Shown here piece after piece: positions 13,683 through 21,894 of a stretch of 25,923 nucleotides of DNA. Under the pieces are notes generated by a model. The model saw only the letters and a program-made list of their open reading frames with translations. It ran no database searches and was not told the origin of the DNA. The stretch lies in NCBI GenBank assembly GCA_963658575.1, contig CAVKQB010000027.1:1-25923 (forward strand), given 5' to 3'. Each line of letters starts with the position of its first letter. Within the stretch, counting starts at the first letter, position 1. The stretch is from W0P28-013 sp963658575. GTDB lineage: Bacteria; Bacteroidota; Bacteroidia; Bacteroidales; Paludibacteraceae. Position numbers and translations under genes: made by a program.

Positions 13683-14546
13683 TTAGAACACCACATAGTC
13701 GATTGGGTTGATGGGCTGACCTTTGTGCCAAATTTCGAAGTGCAGATACGGTTTGGTTATTTCGGTCTGTTGGGCGTTGCGCACGAAACCGATGGCTTCG
13801 CCAGCATGCACTTTGTCGCCCGCCGATTTCAGCACTTGCCCGCAGTTTCGGTAGAAAGTCAGATAGTTGTCGGTGTGCTGAATGCCGATGATGTAGCCAT
13901 TGTCGAGCGAATAATCGACAAACATCACGGTGCCGTCGAGTGCCGTGAGCACCACCTCGTCGGTGGCAGTGGCAATATCTACGCCCAAATGGTGCGCTTC
14001 GGGGTCGAACGTGCGCATGACAACGCCTCGCACGGGTTTTATAAACACCTGTGCCACAGGTGCTTGCTGGGCTTCGAGCGTGCCAAGGTTGTAACGTTCG
14101 GTCTGCTCGAAATCGTTGCAAAAGTCGGTTTCGTGCCTCGATTTGTCGAGCGAGAGCGACTTCCAATCGGTCATGGTCAGCGAGTCGGTGTTGATGGTGT
14201 CGAGCGAAATGTCGCCTGCCACGATACTTTTGATGACGGCAAGTTGCGCCTCTTGCAGTTCCAGACGTGCGCGTAGCGAATCGACGAGCAGCACCTGTTC
14301 CACCAAATCGGTGCGAATCGAGGCATCGCTGTAGCCCGGCAGATAGTGTTTGATGGGCGTGAGAAAAATTATCAGCGACAGCAGCACAAACGACACGATG
14401 CCGAAGGTGCAGACGATGAGAAACACCGACAGGCGCGACAACCGCACATGAAATGTTTCGGCAAGCGTGTTCTCGTTCAATATCGACATGCGGTAGCGAA
14501 ACCGCATCTTATTCCAAAAATTTCTGTTTTTCTGTCCCATCGGCAA
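13683..14546 (-). CDS. M23/LytM-domain membrane protein with a degenerate active site
   Basis: The 287-aa protein has a cytoplasmic N-terminus, one transmembrane helix at about residues 38-66, a short periplasmic linker and a C-terminal LytM (M23) domain at about 180-285. LytM enzymes cut peptidoglycan cross-bridges. Here the first zinc pair is kept (HHLGVD) and the last His is present in PYLHFEI. However, the usual HLH is YLH, and the catalytic His after the YGxxV block is replaced (TFYRNCG instead of YxH). The zinc ligands may therefore remain while both general-base histidines are lost, so this may be a non-catalytic, EnvC/NlpD-like activator. It lies 6 nt after folA. The start could be two codons later. 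Confidence 0.85.
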   Translation of the reverse strand: MPMGQKNRNFWNKMRFRYRMSILNENTLAETFHVRLSRLSVFLIVCTFGIVSFVLLSLIIFLTPIKHYLPGYSDASIRTDLVEQVLLVDSLRARLELQEAQLAVIKSIVAGDISLDTINTDSLTMTDWKSLSLDKSRHETDFCNDFEQTERYNLGTLEAQQAPVAQVFIKPVRGVVMRTFDPEAHHLGVDIATATDEVVLTALDGTVMFVDYSLDNGYIIGIQHTDNYLTFYRNCGQVLKSAGDKVHAGEAIGFVRNAQQTEITKPYLHFEIWHKGQPINPIDYVVF

Positions 14547-14552
14547 TTGGCG

Positions 14553-15059
14553 TTATGCGTTGTGTGTCAGTGCGTTACGGCGTTTGTAGGTAACGAATGC
14601 AAACTCAAGTCCTGAGGCTTCGTCGCGTTGGCGTTCCGATTGTTCCACCGCCCCCCAAACGTTTTCGTCGATGGCGGGGAAAAATGTGTCGGCCTCGAAA
14701 TTTTTGTAAACCCAAGTGATGTGCAGCGTGTCGGCCAGCGGCATGAATTGGCGGTAGATGCTGCCGCCGCCAATGACGAAACTCTCCTCGTCGGGGCGGC
14801 AGAGGCGCGCGGCTTCGTCGATGCTGTGCGCCATTTCGCAGCCATCGAATTGCAGGTCGGCCTTGTCGGTGATAACGATGTTGCGGCGATTGGGCAACGG
14901 CCGGTGCGGCAGCGACAGAAATGTGCGCTCGCCCATGACGACGGTTCGCCCCGTAGTCAGCTGCTTGAAGTGCTTGAGGTCGGCTGGCAAGTGCCACAAT
15001 AGGTCGTTGTTCCGACCGATGGCCAGATTTTGCGCTATGGCAACGATGATGGAAAGCAT
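14553..15059 (-). CDS. folA: Dihydrofolate reductase
   Basis: This 168-aa cytoplasmic enzyme reduces dihydrofolate to tetrahydrofolate with NADPH. Conserved features are MLSIIVAIAQNLAIG at the N-terminus, the NNDLLWHLPADLKHFK segment with the substrate-binding Asp, GRTVVMGERTFLSLP, and FVIGGGSIYRQFMP. The open frame extends 15 codons further upstream, but the internal Met at 15059 gives the normal N-terminus and length (about 160-170 aa). It is followed by the M23-like gene after 6 nt, indicating an operon. No clear promoter was found directly upstream. Confidence 0.95.
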   Translation of the reverse strand: MLSIIVAIAQNLAIGRNNDLLWHLPADLKHFKQLTTGRTVVMGERTFLSLPHRPLPNRRNIVITDKADLQFDGCEMAHSIDEAARLCRPDEESFVIGGGSIYRQFMPLADTLHITWVYKNFEADTFFPAIDENVWGAVEQSERQRDEASGLEFAFVTYKRRNALTHNA

Positions 15060-15160
15060 GACAAATGAGTGGTTATTTGAAACGTCGATAAGCAAATTGG
15101 TCAATTCGCAAATCTTTGTTCTTTGCTCTTTGTTCTTTGTTCTAGATTACTACTAATGTT

Positions 15161-15835
15161 TCACCGTCTTCTACCCATGAAAATGAGAATGTAGTAGAAC
15201 AGCGAAGCCAACGCTCCGAGAGCGGCCACCACGTAGGTGTAGGCTGCCGCGCGTAGCGCATCTTCGGCTTGCGGGTGCGTCTCGTAATTGGTGATGCCCG
15301 CGTTGTTGAGCCACACGAGCGCGCGGCGGCTGGCGTTGATTTCGACGGGCAGCGTAACCAAACTGAACAGCGTTGTGAGCGCAAATAGCACGATGCCCGC
15401 CAGCATCAGTTGCGGAAATATGTTGATGACAAGCATGCCGGCTAGCAGAACCCACGACACAAATTTGTTCGAGAAATTGACCGCAGGCACCAAGGCCGAC
15501 CGTATTTTGAGCGGCGCATAGCCGTAGGCGTGCTGCACAGCGTGTCCGCACTCGTGAGCAGCGACAGCGGCGGCGGCCACACTGCACGAGTTGTAAACGC
15601 TTTCGCTCAGGTTCACGGTTTTGTCGGTAGGGTTGTAATGGTCGGTGAGCATGCCGTTGGTGGCGCGCACGGTTACGTCGGTTATGCCATTGTCGGCCAA
15701 CATTTTACGGGCGACATCGGCGCCAGTCAGCCCACTTGGCAACTCGATTTGCGAATACTTTTCAAATTTTGAATTGAGCGACCATTGCACAAGCCAACTC
15801 AAAAGCGCTACAACGCCAAAAATAATCCAAGCCAT
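15161..15835 (-). CDS. Neutral zinc metallopeptidase, YugP family membrane protein
   Basis: The 224-aa protein belongs to the Zn_peptidase_2 (YugP-like) family. An N-terminal transmembrane helix spans about residues 1-20. HECGH at residues 94-98 is the zinc site, followed by two or three hydrophobic segments (about 122-165 and 195-220). EINASRRAL at about residue 170 would supply the third ligand and is typical of the family. The physiological substrate is unknown. It is the first gene in a same-strand run with folA, the M23-like gene, dxr and rseP, separated from folA by about 100 nt of low-complexity sequence. Its own upstream region is an intergenic repeat module without an obvious TAnnTTTG box. 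Confidence 0.88.
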   Translation of the reverse strand: MAWIIFGVVALLSWLVQWSLNSKFEKYSQIELPSGLTGADVARKMLADNGITDVTVRATNGMLTDHYNPTDKTVNLSESVYNSCSVAAAAVAAHECGHAVQHAYGYAPLKIRSALVPAVNFSNKFVSWVLLAGMLVINIFPQLMLAGIVLFALTTLFSLVTLPVEINASRRALVWLNNAGITNYETHPQAEDALRAAAYTYVVAALGALASLFYYILIFMGRRR

Positions 15836-15840
15836 AATTT

Positions 15841-16090
15841 AGTGTGAAAGTTAGAAAGTGTGAAAGTTAGAAAGTGTGAAAGTTTATAAAGTTTGTAAAG
15901 TTTGTAAAGTTTTTTTTTTGGGGGGGGATTTGGTTATTTGATTATTTGATTATTTGGTGATTTGAGGATTAAGGCGTTTCGGTTACCGACAATCTGAAAT
16001 CTAAAATTTTTTCTTGCTACTTGCTACTTGTGTCTTGTGTCTAATAATGTCTTTGCTCTCTCACCTCTCACCTTTTGACTTGCTACTAAT
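15841..16090 (-). repeat. Intergenic repeat module upstream of the zinc metallopeptidase
   Basis: Reading on the minus strand toward the gene, it contains CTTTTGACTTGCTACTAAT-type blocks in reverse, TTGCTACTTG units, the GACAATCTGAAATC block, GATTATTTGATTATTTG repeats, a poly-G/poly-T run (15911-15928), TTTGTAAAG units and ACTTTCAC/ACTTTCTA octamers. This is the same order as in other modules in the window, but no promoter box ends it and no REP palindrome is present. No gene lies in 15836-16095. Confidence 0.65.
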
Positions 16091-16095
16091 AATAA

Positions 16096-16572
16096 TCAAT
16101 TATTGTGCCACGTTTTGGTGTCGCGTTTCAATTTTTTTGCGCATGTTTTGCAGTAGCCGTACAGATAGAGCGTGTAGTGTGTCGGTACGAATGCCGAAAA
16201 TGTGCGGTATTGTATGGCGCGACGTATTTTTTGGTCGGAAAATTCGCTCACTGCGCCGCACCCGATGCAGATGCGGTGATGATGCGTGGTGCTACTGGTT
16301 ATTTTCTCGTATTCGGTGTGCTGCGAATCGAACTGATGCTTCACTACCAAGCGGCAAGCCACCAGCAGTTCCAACGTGTTGTAAACGGTGGCGCGGCTCA
16401 CACGAAATTTGCGTGTGGCAAGTTCCACCAGCGTGTCAGCCGAAAAGTGCGACGGCTGTCCGTAGACCAGTTCCAACAGACCGAAACGCTCTTGTGTGCG
16501 GCGCAAGTGCTTCTGTTTCAGGTAATCGGTCAGGATTTTGGTGGCTTGTTTTATCTCTTCTTCGGCAGTCAT
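16096..16572 (-). CDS. Fur family transcriptional regulator
   Basis: The 158-aa cytoplasmic metal-dependent repressor has an N-terminal winged helix (about residues 1-85, including VSRATVYNTLELLV, the recognition helix) and a C-terminal dimerisation domain. The metal-site signature HHHRICIGCG is at residues 97-106. Two CxxC pairs, Cys102/Cys105 and Cys141/Cys144, form the structural zinc site. Fur, Zur and PerR cannot be separated with confidence. The start codon overlaps the stop of the gldB-like gene (ATGA, 4 nt), so it is translationally coupled and shares its promoter. A perfect palindrome in that promoter region (17583-17601) may be its own operator. Confidence 0.9.
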   Translation of the reverse strand: MTAEEEIKQATKILTDYLKQKHLRRTQERFGLLELVYGQPSHFSADTLVELATRKFRVSRATVYNTLELLVACRLVVKHQFDSQHTEYEKITSSTTHHHRICIGCGAVSEFSDQKIRRAIQYRTFSAFVPTHYTLYLYGYCKTCAKKLKRDTKTWHNN

Positions 16573-17576
16573 GGGTTGTATTTTGCGTCGCGCACGATTT
16601 CATCTTCGGAGCGCAACATCAGTTCGCGTGGCGACACATGGCGGTGTTCGCGCATATATTTTTCTACTATTTGCCAGCCGACCCATGCGCCAGCACGTCC
16701 GGGCGACTGTTGCGTGAATGGCTTCGTAAAAGGCGCATCGTTCAAGTATTTGATGCGTATCGTGGCATCGCGGCTGAATAGGTGCCGACTGCCCACGAGC
16801 GTCATCCACATGTCGTGTTCGTACTTGCGGCACCACTCCCATTGTTCGGGCGTGTAGCCCATCAGCAGCGATTCGGGCAGGTCGGGCAGCAACACCGAGG
16901 CGGTGTAGAGTATCTTACCGCGGTAGATCATCTCCTCTTGAAGTTCGCCCGTGCGCGGCACAAACGGAAATTCGCTCAAAAGCCATGCGATAACGTAGTC
17001 GGGCACCAATTTTTCGGGACGCATATTTTGCCGCAAATAGTTGTATATGCCCACTTGTCCGTAGAGCGGATAGTCGTTGCCAAGGTAGTTGTCGATGCTG
17101 CCCGATACGAATCCTTCGCCCACTACCATGCTTTGGTTCAAACCCGAAACGTGTGCGTAGAGGCGTGGCGTGGCGCGGTCGGGGAAAAAGTAGCGTGCCC
17201 GCCGAAAGGCTTCGGTGAGCGTTGCCTCGTAGGCGTGCATATCGGCGAAATGTGCCAACGCATCGGTGTAAAGCCGTGCGACGGCCGTGTCGGCAAAAAA
17301 GCGTTCGAGTGTGTAGGTGGTGATGGTGTCGCCCACGCGACCGAACTCTACCACACGTTCGAGATAGACGGGCGCGATGTCGGGATAGTGCGCCGCCAGC
17401 GTGTCGATAGATGCTGACAAGTTGGCGCGGTCGAGCATCCACAATGCGCTGTCGAAACGTCCGATGTGCACCTGCAAATCGATGTCGCGCGTGTCGGCCG
17501 TGCGTTTGGCGCGTCCGCACCCTACAAACATCAGCAATACGCCAACCCAAACGATGGTAACAAGTGTGTGTTTCAT
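16569..17576 (-). CDS. gldB: GldB family lipoprotein
   Basis: The 335-aa lipoprotein has a lipobox ending at Cys20 (LLMFVGC). It resembles GldB, a lipoprotein first linked to Bacteroidota gliding, with homologues across non-gliding Bacteroidales. Typical strings are the YDIAP-like start, FFADTAVARLY, GLNQSMVVGEGFVSGSIDNYLG, LVPDYVIAWLLSEFP and GAWVGWQIVEKYMRE. It is followed by the Fur family gene with a 4-nt overlap. A TATCTTTG promoter and a palindrome lie just upstream. Its precise role in this organism is not known. Presence of a T9SS-sorted amylase nearby fits a T9SS-bearing Bacteroidota, but GldB is not itself a core secretion subunit. Confidence 0.85.
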   Translation of the reverse strand: MKHTLVTIVWVGVLLMFVGCGRAKRTADTRDIDLQVHIGRFDSALWMLDRANLSASIDTLAAHYPDIAPVYLERVVEFGRVGDTITTYTLERFFADTAVARLYTDALAHFADMHAYEATLTEAFRRARYFFPDRATPRLYAHVSGLNQSMVVGEGFVSGSIDNYLGNDYPLYGQVGIYNYLRQNMRPEKLVPDYVIAWLLSEFPFVPRTGELQEEMIYRGKILYTASVLLPDLPESLLMGYTPEQWEWCRKYEHDMWMTLVGSRHLFSRDATIRIKYLNDAPFTKPFTQQSPGRAGAWVGWQIVEKYMREHRHVSPRELMLRSEDEIVRDAKYNP

Positions 17577-17582
17577 TGCCTA

Positions 17583-17601
17583 ATTTAGACTCGGTCTAAA
17601 T
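17583..17601. promoter_or_regulatory. Perfect palindrome, candidate operator of the gldB-fur operon
   Basis: ATTTAGAC-TCG-GTCTAAAT has perfect 8-bp arms and lies between the -7 element (17617-17624) and the gldB start (17576). This is where a repressor would block transcription or where a leader hairpin would form. Autoregulation by the co-encoded Fur family protein is an inference. Confidence 0.5.
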
Positions 17602-17616
17602 AACCAAATCCGTTTG

Positions 17617-17624
17617 CAAAGATA
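17617..17624 (-). promoter_or_regulatory. Promoter -7 element of the gldB-fur operon
   Basis: On the minus strand this reads TATCTTTG, preceded by CTTTCGTACTA and ACTTTCA-type octamers, as at three other promoters in the window. Confidence 0.75.
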
Positions 17625-17627
17625 CGA

Positions 17628-17945
17628 AAATAGTACGAAAGTGTGAAAGTGAGAAAGTGAGAAAGTATGAAAGTGTGAAAGTGAGAAAGTTTATCAAGTT
17701 ATAAAGTCTATAAAGTCTATAAAGTGGAAAGTAGGGACGCGGCGTGCCACGTCCGTTGGTGCGTTATTTTTGTTTCTGTGGATTTGCAGATTTGGTTATT
17801 TGGATAAATTTGTCAATTTTTCATTGTCAATTGTCAATTATCCATTGTCAATTAAAAACACTCCTCCCTCCTAACTCCTCATTCCTAATTTTTTCTTGCT
17901 ACTTGTGTCTTGCTACTAATTGACAATTTGAAATTTTCTTCGCCA
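17628..17945 (-). repeat. Intergenic repeat module upstream of the gldB promoter
   Basis: Moving away from the promoter it holds ACTTTCAY-type octamers, ACTTTATAGACTT units, a REP-like palindrome (17735-17754), a GGTTATTTGG block, TTGTCAAT repeats (17807-17850), a CTCCTCCCTCC block, TTGCTACTTG units and a GACAATTTGAAATT block. Order and direction parallel the right inverted-repeat arm. The 414-nt gap 17577-17990 holds no gene. Confidence 0.75.
17735..17754. repeat. REP-like palindrome GGACG..CGTCC (middle copy)
   Basis: GGACG pairs with CGTCC and GGC with GCC, with the same sequence as the copy at 24946-24965. Confidence 0.7.
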
Positions 17946-17950
17946 TCGGC

Positions 17951-17990
17951 AAAACACAAAAACGGCACGATTGTGCCGTTTTTGTGTTTT
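17951..17990 (-). terminator. Strong terminator of the VTC/Cthe_2159 operon
   Basis: AAAACACAAAAACGGCAC and its perfect complement flank a 4-nt loop (18-bp stem) with A- and T-tracts. It abuts the stop codon of the lipoprotein gene (17991-17993). It is symmetric enough to work in both directions. Confidence 0.9.
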
Positions 17991-19559
17991 TTAGTGACCG
18001 CCATGGCCGCCACCGCCGGGGTTGCCGCCACCACCTGGATTTCCTCCGCCGCCTCCGGGGTTACCACCACCGCCGCCACCCGACGAGGAGTTGCCTGCGG
18101 TGGTTACTACCGACGAGAGCGTAACCGACGTTAGCGACGTGGCCGATGCAAGCGTTCCGCCATTGGTCAGATTGTGAAAACTGATGGCATCGGTGCTGGC
18201 TGTGTACGTGCCGCCCGAAACGAGCGTATAGGACGAGCCCCGCGCCATATCGGGCGACGAGAGCAAGAGCGTCATCTGGTTGAGTGCCGATTCGGGAACG
18301 TACGAGAGCACGATGTTGCCGTCGCCATCGACAAGCGAGATGCGTGTGTTGGCGCTGCACGACCCTCCGTAGAGGAGCGACGGTTGTGTGCAGGTGCTGC
18401 TCGTGGGTGTGCTGCTTGCGCCGCCAATGCCCAAAATGATGCCTCCCGTGATGGTGAAGGTGTTTTGGTCGCAATCGATGCCCTCTTCGGGCACTTGCGT
18501 ACCCACCGCCACCACAACGCCGCCGTTGATGGTGATGGTGCCGTTCGAGTCGAGGCCGTCGTTGCTGGTGCCGCGCGTGTAGATGTAGCCGCCATTGATG
18601 ACAATGCTATACGCCGCATTGATGCCATCGTCTTTGGCCAAGCATTCGACCAGACCATCGTTGATGATGAGGTAGTCGGCTTCGATGCCCTCGGCACTAC
18701 TGCCCGTGCAGGTGATGTTTGTCGTGCCGCCAGCGATGAGAATGGTGTCGGATTTGAGGCCTTTGCCTTTGTCCGCCGACACCGACAGATTGTAGGTGCC
18801 GCCATCGACGATGAGATAATCCTTGCCGTTGATGGCATCTTCGCCATTGGCGGTGATGTTCATTGTTACCGAATTGCGCAGGCGGATATAGTCGTCGCTG
18901 CGTATGGCGTGGCGGTTGTTGCCCGTTACATTGAGCGTGCCAGCCCCCGAAAACAGCAGTTGTCCTTCGCTGAAGAAGCAGGCTTTTTGGTCTTCGTCCA
19001 CGCCATCGATGGTAACGGACTGCGCATAGCCGCTGGCATCGGTGAGGGTGTTGGTGGTGCCGTCGGTAACGAGCACGTACACCGATTTATGCGGATAGCC
19101 GCCGTCGTCTTCCATGGTTTTGCCTTTTTGTATGTTGATGGCAGGTCCCGAAGGATTGTTGAGCGTGAGTCCGTTGAGCTGAAGCACAAATTTATTGTCG
19201 CTATACACCTTAAAACTGCCGTCGCTGCAGGTTCCCGAAAGCACATATTGCACTTTTTTGACGGTGCTGACCACCGTTACATCGGTGCCATCGGTGGTGA
19301 TAGTAACGCCATCGTAGGTGCCATCGATGCTGACCGAAGCCGCCGACCACTCGATGGTGATGACTTTCATTTCGCCGTTGGTGTAGGCAGCCCAATTTTC
19401 GAGGAAATCGCCCGAATTTTCGACGGTATTGTCAGAGATGGTCGCGTCGTCGGTTGTGCTGCTGTTTGTGGTTGTGCTGTCGGGCGAAGTTACAGAATCT
19501 TTGCACCCGCCGAGGAACAATGCCAGCGCAAGTGGCAGATAAATGCTGAAGCGTTTCAT
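17991..19559 (-). CDS. Carbohydrate-binding (Cthe_2159-like) beta-helix lipoprotein
   Basis: The 522-aa lipoprotein has a lipobox ending at Cys19 (LALFLGGC), a Ser/Thr-rich linker and a repetitive parallel beta-helix-like body. The body contains repeated strings such as AIRSDDYIRLRN, DAINGKDYLIVDGGTYN, KGLKSDTILIAGGTTN, GIEADYLIINDG and GLDSNGTITINGG. This pattern is that of the carbohydrate-binding domain family typified by Cthe_2159, which binds polygalacturonate in clostridia. The C-terminus is a Gly-rich tail with NPGGGG units ending HGGH. It follows the DUF2490-like gene by 4 nt and is the last gene of the operon, with a strong terminator at its stop codon. It is probably surface-exposed. 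The ligand here is unknown. Confidence 0.85.
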   Translation of the reverse strand: MKRFSIYLPLALALFLGGCKDSVTSPDSTTTNSSTTDDATISDNTVENSGDFLENWAAYTNGEMKVITIEWSAASVSIDGTYDGVTITTDGTDVTVVSTVKKVQYVLSGTCSDGSFKVYSDNKFVLQLNGLTLNNPSGPAINIQKGKTMEDDGGYPHKSVYVLVTDGTTNTLTDASGYAQSVTIDGVDEDQKACFFSEGQLLFSGAGTLNVTGNNRHAIRSDDYIRLRNSVTMNITANGEDAINGKDYLIVDGGTYNLSVSADKGKGLKSDTILIAGGTTNITCTGSSAEGIEADYLIINDGLVECLAKDDGINAAYSIVINGGYIYTRGTSNDGLDSNGTITINGGVVVAVGTQVPEEGIDCDQNTFTITGGIILGIGGASSTPTSSTCTQPSLLYGGSCSANTRISLVDGDGNIVLSYVPESALNQMTLLLSSPDMARGSSYTLVSGGTYTASTDAISFHNLTNGGTLASATSLTSVTLSSVVTTAGNSSSGGGGGGNPGGGGGNPGGGGNPGGGGHGGH

Positions 19560-19563
19560 AAGT

Positions 19564-20361
19564 CTAATTGTTAAAGTCGTACGACAAAGTGATGATGTGA
19601 TTATATTTTTTTTCGTTGGTAATCTCGATATTGCCTTTTTTGTGCGTGATGTTCAGGTCGCGTTTGTAGCCATAGTCGAAGCGGTAGGCCAGCGCAAGGC
19701 TGTTGCGTTTGTCGATGCGCCAACGCACGCCAATTTCGGGACGGATATGCGAAAGATATTGCCCGTATTGCGTTGTGCTATAAGTGTTTAGATAGTCGGT
19801 TGGCGCATTGAGCGTATTGGCAAATTCGATGCCGACATGCAATTTCAGCGGTTTCGAAAAGAGCGAATAGGTTGCTTGCAGGCGGTGCCTCATGGTGAGG
19901 TCGATGGCATTTTTTTCGTCGGCATTGACGGAGTCGGTGCGGCAGTCCATCAGCAGCCGTTCGCGCAACGACAGTTTCCAGCGGTCGATTTTCACCTGCC
20001 CCGTGAGCGTGAAAAAAGCGCGATGGCGAATGTATTCGGCGGGGTCGTTCCAGCCTTTGTCGCCATAGAGTTTGAGCGTGTAGCCCATGCCGAGAGCAAG
20101 ATAGGGAATCGGTTCGTACTCTACGGCCAGCGTGGTGTAGGAACGTCGGAATGCCGCCGCCTCGGTGCCACCAAGGCAGGTGCGCACCTCCTCTTCGAGC
20201 GACAGCCCAAAACCGTGCTTGAACGCTTGGTTGTAGGCCGCCGAAAAACGCAGTTCGGCCACCTGCTCGATGGTTGTCGTATCGCTTTTGACCGACTGCG
20301 CCGACACCGTCGCTGGCAACAGCGAAACAATCGCTAACAATGTGTAAATCAGTCGTTTCAT
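19564..20361 (-). CDS. DUF2490-like outer-membrane beta-barrel protein
   Basis: The 265-aa protein has a signal peptide (MKRLIYTLLAIVSLLPATVSAQ) followed by alternating amphipathic strands with many aromatic residues. It ends KKYNHIITLSYDFNN, consistent with a small outer-membrane barrel of the DUF2490 type. The open frame extends 78 codons upstream, but the Met at 20361 is chosen because it starts the signal peptide and overlaps the DUF4956 stop by 4 nt (ATGA), a coupled arrangement. Function is unknown. Its place between DUF4956 and the Cthe_2159-like lipoprotein suggests a role in the same envelope process. Confidence 0.8.
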   Translation of the reverse strand: MKRLIYTLLAIVSLLPATVSAQSVKSDTTTIEQVAELRFSAAYNQAFKHGFGLSLEEEVRTCLGGTEAAAFRRSYTTLAVEYEPIPYLALGMGYTLKLYGDKGWNDPAEYIRHRAFFTLTGQVKIDRWKLSLRERLLMDCRTDSVNADEKNAIDLTMRHRLQATYSLFSKPLKLHVGIEFANTLNAPTDYLNTYSTTQYGQYLSHIRPEIGVRWRIDKRNSLALAYRFDYGYKRDLNITHKKGNIEITNEKKYNHIITLSYDFNN

Positions 20362-21113
20362 CGTATTTTTACCATCGAATCGATGGTGTTTGTTTCGCCT
20401 TTTTCGAGAATATAATACACTTTGATGTAAGCCACATCGCGCAGAAAATCGACATGCCCTATTTCGAACGATTCGATAGCGCGTCCAAGCCGCTGTTCGA
20501 GGTCGGCTTTCAACACGTCGTGCCGTTCGGGAACGATGTTTTCGATTTTCTCGTAGAGCACAATCTTCTGCGAACGGTGGGCAAGCCCGCGCCAATTTTC
20601 GAAAAAGGTTGCCACGCCCAAAAGCAGGAGATTGACCAGCAACAAATCAGCCCAACTAACCGACATCGCCAAGCCGTTGATGACGCTCAAGCCGATGAGA
20701 ACAAACAGGTAGGTCATCTCGCGGATAGGCACCGTTTCGGTGCGGTAGCGAATCATGCCGAATATGGCAAAAAGTCCGAGCGCGAAGCCTATCTGCAGTT
20801 TGACATTGTCGAGCATGCAGAGCAGCAAAAACATCGTGGACGAAAAGAGTATGAACGTAACGTAATAGTCCATGCGTTTCGACTTTTTGTAGTAGAGAAA
20901 ATGCACCAACACCCACGCCACCACGAGATTGAGCAGAAAACGCACCAAAATGTTGGCTATGTTGCTTGCATCGAACAGCGGCACGCCGAGAAACGTTTCG
21001 ACCGACTGCATAGGCGGCAAAAATTCCGCAGCAATCGACGGGTCGAAATCGGGCGCATTCGCCACCGTGTCGGCCACCTGACCGACGGTATTCACATCCA
21101 TCATACCTTCCAT
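20358..21113 (-). CDS. DUF4956 domain membrane protein
   Basis: The 251-aa protein has four predicted transmembrane helices at about residues 50-72, 82-102, 105-122 and 135-170, then a soluble C-terminal part of about 75 residues. The string GLFAIFGMIRYRTETVPIREMTYLF is diagnostic of DUF4956 (shown here only by FGMIRYRTETVPIREM). DUF4956 proteins are regularly encoded next to VTC-domain proteins in bacteria, as here. A joint role in polyphosphate or surface polymer handling is suspected but not shown. It overlaps the next gene by 4 nt. Confidence 0.88.
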   Translation of the reverse strand: MEGMMDVNTVGQVADTVANAPDFDPSIAAEFLPPMQSVETFLGVPLFDASNIANILVRFLLNLVVAWVLVHFLYYKKSKRMDYYVTFILFSSTMFLLLCMLDNVKLQIGFALGLFAIFGMIRYRTETVPIREMTYLFVLIGLSVINGLAMSVSWADLLLVNLLLLGVATFFENWRGLAHRSQKIVLYEKIENIVPERHDVLKADLEQRLGRAIESFEIGHVDFLRDVAYIKVYYILEKGETNTIDSMVKIR

Positions 21114-21150
21114 AATTCTTGAATTTTTCTATCGTTATCAAAAAAAATCT

Positions 21151-21894
21151 CTAACTGCGCCCGTTTTTTATCTTTTCCAATCGCCTCAATTTCGGGCGGA
21201 AGCGATTGTTTTTCACCGTCGGATTGGTCAATGCTACGCCGATGCAATACTTGCTGATTTTCAGCGGGCGAATGTGCAAATCGCGCAGTATCTTGACCAT
21301 CTCGGAGGGCTGGTTGCCGTCGCGTTTCAGCTCGATGACGACCGCCGCGCCCAGACTGGCGGTGTGTGCGGTCTGCGTATTTTCCCAGCAGAGCGATGTG
21401 TCGATGGTAAGCCGCTCTGTTTTGGCGCGATTGACCAGCGTGATGCGCTCGAAACGGGTGCGCAACTGCGGTTGCAGTGTCGCCACGTCGTACCACGATT
21501 TTTCGCACAGCCACGCGCATTGTTCGTCGGCCATTGCGCCCAAGTCGCTCACCGTCACTTCGATACGTTTTTTCTTGGTGCGCCCTTTGTTGGTCTTGTT
21601 TTTGACTTCGAGAAAAGTCAGGTGCGAATCCACATAGGTGCGAATGCGTATCTTTTGCCGCCGCAGTTGGCGGTCGTGGTGGCGCAAGTACATCTGCATG
21701 TCGGGCGTGTCGTAGTAGAGCGTTTCGTAGGTTGCCAATCGTTTGCCGTCGATCTCCTGAATGTAGTAATTGGGCTGCGCCAGCCGCAGAATTTCGGGCA
21801 ACGCCGCCAGCGGCGCGACGAACTTGGTGTCCACGCGGTTCATCAGTTTCACGCTCGCCATCTCGGCCAGCGAGATGGGGGTCATATCAGTCAT
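21151..21894 (-). CDS. VTC domain protein, polyphosphate polymerase-like
   Basis: This roughly 247-aa cytoplasmic protein has a VTC tunnel-fold domain, the family of the yeast vacuolar polyphosphate polymerase Vtc4. Basic tunnel residues are seen in NRVDTKF, YETLYYDTPDMQMYLRH, RRQKIRIRTY, FLEVKNKTNKGRTKKKR, RFERITLVN and RLTIDTSL. The metal-coordinating Glu of VVIELKRDG and the Lys of ISKYCIGV are also present. Catalysis is plausible but untested. Possible starts are 21906, 21894 and 21885. I take 21894 (MTDMTPIS), which overlaps the preceding gene by 8 nt. The pairing with DUF4956 immediately downstream is a known gene neighbourhood. Confidence 0.85.
   Translation of the reverse strand: MTDMTPISLAEMASVKLMNRVDTKFVAPLAALPEILRLAQPNYYIQEIDGKRLATYETLYYDTPDMQMYLRHHDRQLRRQKIRIRTYVDSHLTFLEVKNKTNKGRTKKKRIEVTVSDLGAMADEQCAWLCEKSWYDVATLQPQLRTRFERITLVNRAKTERLTIDTSLCWENTQTAHTASLGAAVVIELKRDGNQPSEMVKILRDLHIRPLKISKYCIGVALTNPTVKNNRFRPKLRRLEKIKNGRS

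Noticed and set aside
16014..16857. Plus-strand frames of 250-255 aa opposite the Fur and GldB genes
   Set aside because: These are antisense shadows of two motif-supported, translationally coupled genes.
18174..19574. 466-aa open frame antisense to the beta-helix lipoprotein
   Set aside because: It is low-information Ala/Asp/Gly/Val-rich translation of the complementary strand of a clear lipoprotein gene.
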